From Tenggerimyces flavus (GTDB lineage Bacteria; Actinomycetota; Actinomycetes; Propionibacteriales; Actinopolymorphaceae): a stretch of 64,000 nucleotides of DNA. Made by a program: the position numbers and the translations under genes. Positions 59,728 to 64,000 of this stretch are shown piece by piece (position 1 is the stretch's first letter; every line of letters starts with the position of its first letter). Below the pieces are notes generated by a model. It saw only the letters and a program-made list of their open reading frames with translations. It made no database searches and was not told where the DNA came from. Where the stretch lies: positions 5,146,001 through 5,210,000 of the forward strand of contig NZ_JAFBCM010000001.1 in assembly GCF_016907715.1 (NCBI RefSeq), read 5' to 3'.

Positions 59728-59824
59728 AGTCACCACACTATGCCTTGCGTAGGAAGAAAGCCGGTCCCCTGTGACCACATGTCAGAACACCGCCACGAAT
59801 TGTTTCAGGACCGGCCCGATGACG

Positions 59825-60586
59825 TCAGGACTCGGTGGAATCCGGCTCCGTTTCCGGGGCAGTTTCTGGGGCTGCTTCCGGTGCCGCGGGCTCGGGGGTG
59901 AGCAGACGCTCGAGCACCGGTCCGGTGATCCGGCGGAACTTGCGCTTCTGCGTCCGGGTCCGGTCCAGAACGGCGACCTCGAGATGGTCGGCCTCGAGCT
60001 GGCGCGGCTCGTCGCTGTCGCGGCCGAGGGTGTCGACCGCGAGCGCCAGCGCGGTGGCCAACGACTGGCCGGCCTGGTAGCGCTCGGAGACGTACGTGGT
60101 CAGCGTCTCGGCCGCACCACCCATCACCGCGAACCCGTGCTCGGCCGCGACCGAACCGTCGTAGGTGAGCCGGTAGATCTCGTCCTCCTCCGAGGACGCT
60201 CCGACCTCGGCGACGACGGTCTCCACCTCGTACGGCTTCTCGCCGGCGTTGGAGAAGATCGAGCCGAGCAGCTGCGCGTAGCGGTTGGCGAGCATCAGCG
60301 CGTTGACGTCGGAACGGTCGTAGGAGTAGCCGTGCAGCTCGGCCATCCGTACGCCTGCGACGCGGAGGCTCTCGAACTCGTTGTACCGGCCGACCGCGGC
60401 GAACGCGATGCGGTCGTAGATCTCGCTGATCTTGTGCAGCGCGCGGTGGCGGTTCTCCGCGACGAGCGCGATGCCGTGGTCGTACTGCAGCACGATCGAG
60501 CCGCGGCCGCGGGCGATGTTCTTGCGGGCGTAGTCGGCCCGGTCCCGCATCTGTTGCTCGGGCGAGACATAGAACGGCATGCTCAT
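59825..60586 (-). CDS. prcA: Proteasome subunit alpha
   Basis: A 253-residue outer-ring subunit of the 20S core. [22 protein letters not shown] is the conserved N-terminal gate helix, and [18 protein letters not shown] and [19 protein letters not shown] follow. The C-terminus is an acidic, proline-rich tail ending STES, so no obvious HbYX motif is seen. ATG 60586 overlaps the stop of prcB (ATGA). It is the last gene of the pup-prcB-prcA transcript; an 8-bp inverted repeat (GCCGGTCC at 59760, GGACCGGC at 59808) lies just downstream. Confidence 0.96.
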   Translation of the reverse strand: MSMPFYVSPEQQMRDRADYARKNIARGRGSIVLQYDHGIALVAENRHRALHKISEIYDRIAFAAVGRYNEFESLRVAGVRMAELHGYSYDRSDVNALMLANRYAQLLGSIFSNAGEKPYEVETVVAEVGASSEEDEIYRLTYDGSVAAEHGFAVMGGAAETLTTYVSERYQAGQSLATALALAVDTLGRDSDEPRQLEADHLEVAVLDRTRTQKRKFRRITGPVLERLLTPEPAAPEAAPETAPETEPDSTES

Positions 60587-61464
60587 CGCGCGTCACCCTC
60601 CCCGTCGGCGCTGGGCAGGGCGGGGGCGGTGGGGCCGAGTGGTCGCCGCATGCGACCCTCCAGCATGCGGTCGACGATGGCCGCGACCTCCTCGTCGGTG
60701 TAGCGGCGGTAGCCGGCCTCGCTGACGGTGGCGATGATCGGGTAGATCTTGCGGAACACGTCCGGTCCGCCGGTGGCCGAGTCGTCGTCGGCGGCGTCGT
60801 ACAACGCCTGCAACGCCGCGGCCGCGGCCTCTTCGGAGGTCGCGTCCTCGTCGAACAGCTTCTTCAGCGAGCCGCGGGCGAAGAGCGAGCCGGAGCCGAT
60901 GGAGTGGAACAGCTGCTCCTCGTACCGGCCACCGGTGACGTCGTAGGAGAAGATCCGGCCGCGTCGCAGGACCTCGTCCCAGCCTGCGTACAGCGGCACC
61001 GCGGCGAGACCCTGCATGGCCAGGCCGAGGTTGCCGCGGAGCAGGGTCGACAGCCGGTTGGCCTTGCCGTCGACGGAGAGCACACTGCCCTCGATCTTCT
61101 CGTAGTGCTCGAGCTCGACCTGGAACAGCCGCACCAGCTCCACGCCGATGCCGGCGCTGCCGGCGAACCCGATCAGCGAGAACTCGTCGGCAGGGAAGAC
61201 CTTCTCGACGTCGCGGACCGCGATCATGCTGCCCGCGGTCGCACGCCGATCGCCCGCCATCAGCACGCCGCCGGCGTACGTCGACGCGACGATCGTGGTG
61301 CCGTGCGGGATCTCCTCGCCGGCCGTCGAACCCGGCTGCACGTTGCGGCCCTGGCCGGGCAGCAGCTCGGGTGCGTACGACGCGAGGAAGTCGGCGAACG
61401 ACGAGCTCCCCGGGATCATGAACGCGGGATCCAAGGACCCGGCGCGCGGTCGATCGGTGCCCAC
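60583..61464 (-). CDS. prcB: Proteasome subunit beta precursor
   Basis: A 293-residue catalytic subunit. The first 55 residues are a propeptide; cleavage at HG|TTIVAST would expose Thr56 as the N-terminal nucleophile. The N-terminal nucleophile fold continues with AGDRRATAG and FIGFAGSAG-like strands and Lys in KVFPADEF as the usual partner. Start choice: GTG 61464 has AAGGAG 4-5 nt upstream, while the frame to 61500 lacks a site. It overlaps prcA by 4 bp and follows pup by 146 bp. Confidence 0.95.
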   Translation of the reverse strand: MGTDRPRAGSLDPAFMIPGSSSFADFLASYAPELLPGQGRNVQPGSTAGEEIPHGTTIVASTYAGGVLMAGDRRATAGSMIAVRDVEKVFPADEFSLIGFAGSAGIGVELVRLFQVELEHYEKIEGSVLSVDGKANRLSTLLRGNLGLAMQGLAAVPLYAGWDEVLRRGRIFSYDVTGGRYEEQLFHSIGSGSLFARGSLKKLFDEDATSEEAAAAALQALYDAADDDSATGGPDVFRKIYPIIATVSEAGYRRYTDEEVAAIVDRMLEGRMRRPLGPTAPALPSADGEGDAR

Positions 61465-61610
61465 ACGTCTCCTTCCAGTCCTGTCGCTCGAGCGGGTCAC
61501 TGGACGTGTCGTGACCGGCTCCTTGAACCTATCTGGCGCGCGCCTGCGTAGTGCGACCGGCGTGCCCGACTACTCCCGATTCAGCTCTGGGCTTAGTCGG
61601 ACAAGTCGGA

Positions 61611-61826
61611 CTATTGGCCGCCCTTCTGGACGAACGACCGCACGAAGTCCTCGGCGTTCTCCTCGAGCACCTCGTCGATCTCGTCGAGGATCGAGTCCAC
61701 GTCCTCGTCGAGTGCGTCCTTGCGCTCCTTGGTCGCCTCGTCGGACTGGACGTCGGTGACCTCGTCGGTCTCCTCGTTCCGCCGCGTGGACCGTTGTTGT
61801 TGGCCGCCGCTGTCTCGTGTCGTCAT
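61611..61826 (-). CDS. pup: Prokaryotic ubiquitin-like protein Pup
   Basis: A 71-residue intrinsically disordered protein. The C-terminal half has the coiled-coil region that binds the proteasomal ATPase (DSILDEIDEVLEENAEDF) and the sequence ends QKGGQ, so the terminal glutamine must be deamidated by Dop before ligation. The first half is polar and rich in Q, R, E and D. ATG 61826 is chosen with GGGAGG about 6 nt upstream; the GTG at 61832 is less suitable. It is transcribed towards prcB and prcA. Confidence 0.97.
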   Translation of the reverse strand: MTTRDSGGQQQRSTRRNEETDEVTDVQSDEATKERKDALDEDVDSILDEIDEVLEENAEDFVRSFVQKGGQ

Positions 61827-61959
61827 GACCACCCTCCCGTCACCGGGCTTTTGCTCCTTACCTGGACCCTACAAGTGCGTCCCGACACAAGGGAGGGAAG
61901 ATCGCTACAGGTTGGCCAACATCTTTCTGGGGGCTTCGTTGCTGGGCGAGTCTGGTGGA

Positions 61960-62583
61960 GTGCTGCCGCGGGTGGTCGTGTTCGACGCGATGGGTGTGCT
62001 GTACCGGCACGGCAACGTCGTCGCGGGCGTTCTCCTCCCCTATCTGCGGTCTCGCGGCTGCGTGCTTTCCGAGGCGGAGATCCGTGCGGCGTACCGGTCG
62101 TGCACGCTCGGGCGGATCTCGACGTGGGAGCTCTGGGCCGCGCTCGGGGTCGCCGACTCGGCCAGCGACGAGGACTACTGCCAGCGGCACGAGCTGACTC
62201 CGGGGGCTCCCAAGCTGCTGGGACGGTTGCGTTCCTCGGGTGTTCGGCTGTTGGCGCTCTCGAACGACGCGGCCGCGTGGTCCGCGTTGCTGCGGGCCCG
62301 GTTCGGGCTGGACTCGTACATCGACCGCTGGTTGATCAGCTCCGACCTCGGTGCGCGCAAGCCCGATCCCGCGACCTATCAGGCGGCGATCGCGGCCGCC
62401 GGCACACCGGCGTCCGAGATCGTGCTGGTGGACGACCGGCCGACCAACCTCCTTGCCGGCCATGCTGAGGGCCTACGGCCGGTGCTGTTCCACAGTGAGG
62501 ACACCGCCGCCAACCCCGCACCGGACCTGGACGCTCCCTCGGCGCACGGGATGGCGGAGCTGTACGAGGTGCTCGCGAGGTAG
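61960..62583 (+). CDS. HAD-superfamily hydrolase (subfamily IA-like)
   Basis: A 207-residue HAD protein. Motif I reads VVFDAMGVLY: the nucleophilic Asp is present but the second Asp is Met, a form seen in some HAD-IA proteins. Motif II is LLALSNDAA, motif III lysine is in GARKPDP, and motif IV is VLVDDRPTNLL. The phosphatase role is therefore likely but the acid/base residue is uncertain. GTG 61960 is a tentative start with GGTGGA immediately upstream; the frame is open to 61720 but overlaps the pup promoter. It is divergent from pup and follows no operon partner. Confidence 0.75.
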   Translation: MLPRVVVFDAMGVLYRHGNVVAGVLLPYLRSRGCVLSEAEIRAAYRSCTLGRISTWELWAALGVADSASDEDYCQRHELTPGAPKLLGRLRSSGVRLLALSNDAAAWSALLRARFGLDSYIDRWLISSDLGARKPDPATYQAAIAAAGTPASEIVLVDDRPTNLLAGHAEGLRPVLFHSEDTAANPAPDLDAPSAHGMAELYEVLAR

Positions 62584-62645
62584 CTTGTGACGTACCGGCC
62601 GAGGCCAGCACGCCTGCGGCTCCATCCCGTTGTGGAAGGAGTGGC

Positions 62646-62957
62646 GTGCTACCTACCTCTTGGGACGCTTCACAGCTGCTTCGGCGGCTCGGCGTCGATG
62701 CCGTGGACATCGCCGACACGCTCGCGGCGCGGCCGTCTGCTGATGACCCGGTCGTGACATGGCTGGTCGAGGAGACGATCGCCTCGATGGGTGTCGCCGT
62801 CTCGATCGCTGGTCACCGCGGCTGGCCTGGGCAGCCCGACACTCCCGTGGGGCGACACGTGCCGGTGTGGGCGTATCTCGCGCTGGTGCCGTACGTGCTG
62901 GAGTTCCACCGCTCTCGGCGGACGAGTGCGGCGCCTCGCTGGCTCGCCGCCGTTTGA
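62646..62957 (+). CDS. Short protein of unknown function downstream of the HAD gene
   Basis: A 103-residue protein starting at GTG 62646 with AAGGAG 4-5 nt upstream. The middle (VTWLVEETIASMGVAVSIAGH) is predicted helical, and the end (WAYLALVPYVLEFHRSR) is a hydrophobic then basic helix. No family was recognised; an acyltransferase N-terminal-like or carrier role cannot be supported. It follows the HAD gene by 62 bp and its TGA stop overlaps the first base of a hairpin. Confidence 0.55.
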   Translation: MLPTSWDASQLLRRLGVDAVDIADTLAARPSADDPVVTWLVEETIASMGVAVSIAGHRGWPGQPDTPVGRHVPVWAYLALVPYVLEFHRSRRTSAAPRWLAAV

Positions 62958-63005
62958 ATGAAGGGCACCTTCATTCGAACCTATTGAATGAAGGTGCCCT
63001 TCATT
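62956..63005. terminator. Nested hairpin repeat with T-run-like tail
   Basis: Two 21-nt near-palindromes, GAATGAAGG-gca-CCTTCATTC (62956-62976) and GAATGAAGG-tgc-CCTTCATT (62986-63005), are also complementary to each other around the loop GAACCTATT. The tail AAAAA follows on the plus strand, so on the minus strand a T-run precedes the stem. The element ends the short gene and could also form a cruciform. Confidence 0.7.
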
Positions 63006-63068
63006 AAAAACGTGGCGGGGTGGCTGTTGTCGAGGGTGGTCCGTGGAGACGGTGTGGCGGGACTTGGC

Positions 63069-63121
63069 TGGGTCGGAGGCACCCTGGTCCGAACCTTTGG
63101 GACCAGGGTGCCCCCGACCCA
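63069..63121. repeat. Hairpin repeat with the same loop
   Basis: Arms of 22 nt (63069-63090 and 63100-63121, containing GGCACCCTGGTCC and GGACCAGGGTGCC) pair with one mismatch. The loop GAACCTTTG closely resembles the loop GAACCTATT of the hairpin at 62956. Confidence 0.65.
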
Positions 63122-63165
63122 AACCCACCGGGCACGTTCACGGCCCCAAGCGATGCACCGGACGT

Positions 63166-63190
63166 TTGGATGAAGGGCACCTTCATCCAA
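63166..63190. terminator. Short hairpin downstream of dop
   Basis: TTGGATGAAGG (63166-63176) and CCTTCATCCAA (63180-63190) pair perfectly around GCA. It lies 16 bp beyond the dop stop on the minus strand and probably ends the dop message. Its core GATGAAGG-gca-CCTTCATC repeats that of the 62956 hairpin. Confidence 0.65.
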
Positions 63191-63205
63191 CCGGGCTGCG
63201 GTGGG

Positions 63206-64000
63206 TCAGCCGCCGGTGATGGTGCGGACGAGCTCGTCGGCGGTGCGGCAGCGGTCGAGGAGGTCGCCGACGTGGGCCTTCGTGCCCCGCAGCGGTTCCA
63301 GGGTCGGGACGCGCTGCAGGGACTCGTGGCCTGGCAGGTCGAAGATCACCGAGTCCCACGACGCCGCGGCGATGTGCTCGGCGTACTGGGCCAGGCAGCG
63401 GCCGCGGAAGTATGCGCGGGTGTCCTCCGGGGGACGGGTGATCGCGTGCACGATCTCGGTCTCTGTCAGCAGCCGGTCCATCCGTCCGCGCTCGGCGAAG
63501 CGCTGGTACAGCCCCTTCTCCGGCCGCAGGTCGGTGTACTGCAGGTCGATCAGCTGCAGCTTCGGGCTCCCCCAGTCCAGCGAGTCGCGGGTCCGGTACT
63601 GCTCCAGCACCGAGAGCTTGGCCACCCAGTCCAGCTCCCGCGCCAACGACATCGGATCGGACTCGAGCCGCGACAGCACCGACTCCCAGCGGTCGAGTAC
63701 GTCGCGCGTCTGCGCGTCGGTGTCCGCGCCGGTCCGGTCCTCGACGTACTTGCGCGCCTGCTCGAGGTACTCCAGCTGCACCTGCACCGCTGTGAGCTTC
63801 CGCCCGTTCTTCAACGTCAGCAGGTGCTTCAGCGTCGGGTCGTGTGACACCTCGTGCAGCGACGTCACCGGGTGCTCGATGGACAGGTCCGAGGTCAGGA
63901 AACCGTCCTCGATCATCGACAGCACCAGCGCGGTCGTACCGGCCTTGAGGTACGTCGCGATCTCGGACAGGTTGGCGTCGCCGATGATGACGTGCAGCCG
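63206..64000 (-). CDS. dop: Depupylase/Pup deamidase Dop, 5'-truncated by window end
   Basis: The last 264 residues of a PafA-like protein are in the window; the rest lies beyond base 64000. HVIIGDANLSEIATYLKAG and STEHPVTSLHEVSHDP-like text parallel PafA ([16 protein letters not shown]), and the ending is AELVRTITGG-like, as in Dop proteins. Dop converts the terminal glutamine of Pup to glutamate and removes Pup from substrates. In mycobacteria dop directly precedes pup; here about 1.4 kb with a HAD gene, a short gene and three hairpins lies between them. Confidence 0.92.
   Translation of the reverse strand, partial: RLHVIIGDANLSEIATYLKAGTTALVLSMIEDGFLTSDLSIEHPVTSLHEVSHDPTLKHLLTLKNGRKLTAVQVQLEYLEQARKYVEDRTGADTDAQTRDVLDRWESVLSRLESDPMSLARELDWVAKLSVLEQYRTRDSLDWGSPKLQLIDLQYTDLRPEKGLYQRFAERGRMDRLLTETEIVHAITRPPEDTRAYFRGRCLAQYAEHIAAASWDSVIFDLPGHESLQRVPTLEPLRGTKAHVGDLLDRCRTADELVRTITGG

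Noticed and set aside
59760-59815. 8-bp inverted repeat downstream of prcA as terminator
   Set aside because: The loop is 40 nt and there is no T-run; mentioned only within the prcA entry.
62981-63190. Short minus-strand frames with MKGTFIQ-like peptides
   Set aside because: They are readings through the hairpin repeats and have no ribosome-binding site.
1-64000. CRISPR array, tRNA or rRNA genes
   Set aside because: No regularly spaced repeats with unique spacers, no cloverleaf-like sequence and no rRNA segment were noticed on reading; a dedicated tRNA scan was not possible.
1-64000. Prophage or integrative element
   Set aside because: No integrase, transposase, capsid or att-like direct repeats; regulators with operators are ordinary chromosomal modules.

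Overview
The window reads as one chromosomal segment of a high-GC Gram-positive bacterium of the class Actinomycetes. The Pup-proteasome genes (dop, pup, prcB, prcA, pafA, pafB, pafC) sit beside tatA, tatC and a HelY-type helicase, an arrangement typical of actinobacteria. GC-rich third codon positions, many GTG starts and many leaderless genes fit this. The genus cannot be fixed from the sequence alone. No rRNA, tRNA, CRISPR array, transposase or phage gene was seen.

Layout. 1-11 kb is a patchwork of small regulator modules: the tail of an HNH/DUF222-type nuclease gene, a RidA/TetR divergent pair, an NmrA-like reductase facing a second TetR, a TetR-ABC exporter operon, VOC, Kelch and NTF2-like genes, a fourth TetR, and an OmpR-type two-component system. 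11-25 kb holds a polyprenyl diphosphate synthase, a secreted GH76 mannanase-like enzyme, a secreted serine protease, an ATP-dependent DNA ligase, a THUMP-type methyltransferase, a phosphatase, an M24 peptidase, an Lrp regulator, a DinB protein, an XRE-CutA pair, a 5'-3' exonuclease and a large DUF5107 protein. 25-41 kb is dominated by carbohydrate genes: a GH172/DUF2961 enzyme; an ABC sugar importer without its own ATPase, in an operon with a secreted DUF4832 protein and a GH114 enzyme; divergently a PfkB kinase and a GH4 glycosidase; and a DeoR regulator overlapping a second GH4 glycosidase. 41-49 kb has a PPM1-type methyltransferase, a 918-residue LuxR/AAA regulator, HelY, a membrane protein and a lipid kinase. 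49.6-64 kb is the Tat and Pup-proteasome region, ending inside dop.

How the genes fit together. Pup (ending GGQ) is expected to be deamidated by Dop and ligated by PafA, and tagged proteins degraded by the PrcAB core; PafB and PafC are WYL regulators. The sugar locus looks like uptake (binding protein plus two permeases), extracellular or surface processing (DUF4832, GH114), phosphorylation (PfkB) and NAD-dependent hydrolysis (two GH4), probably under the DeoR repressor through an inverted repeat in the divergent promoter.

The most notable non-gene signals are: two copies of a ~110-bp palindromic repeat at 37.5 and 52.2 kb; modular hairpins between the short gene at 62.6 kb and dop; four GTGATCATG motifs around a YciI gene; a TANNNT hexamer placed 6-8 nt before the start codon of 23 genes (leaderless transcription); convergent genes sharing a CTAG that carries both stop codons; and an amber codon that cuts 34 residues from the GH114 protein. 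All functional statements rest on reading motifs and layout; no database search was possible.
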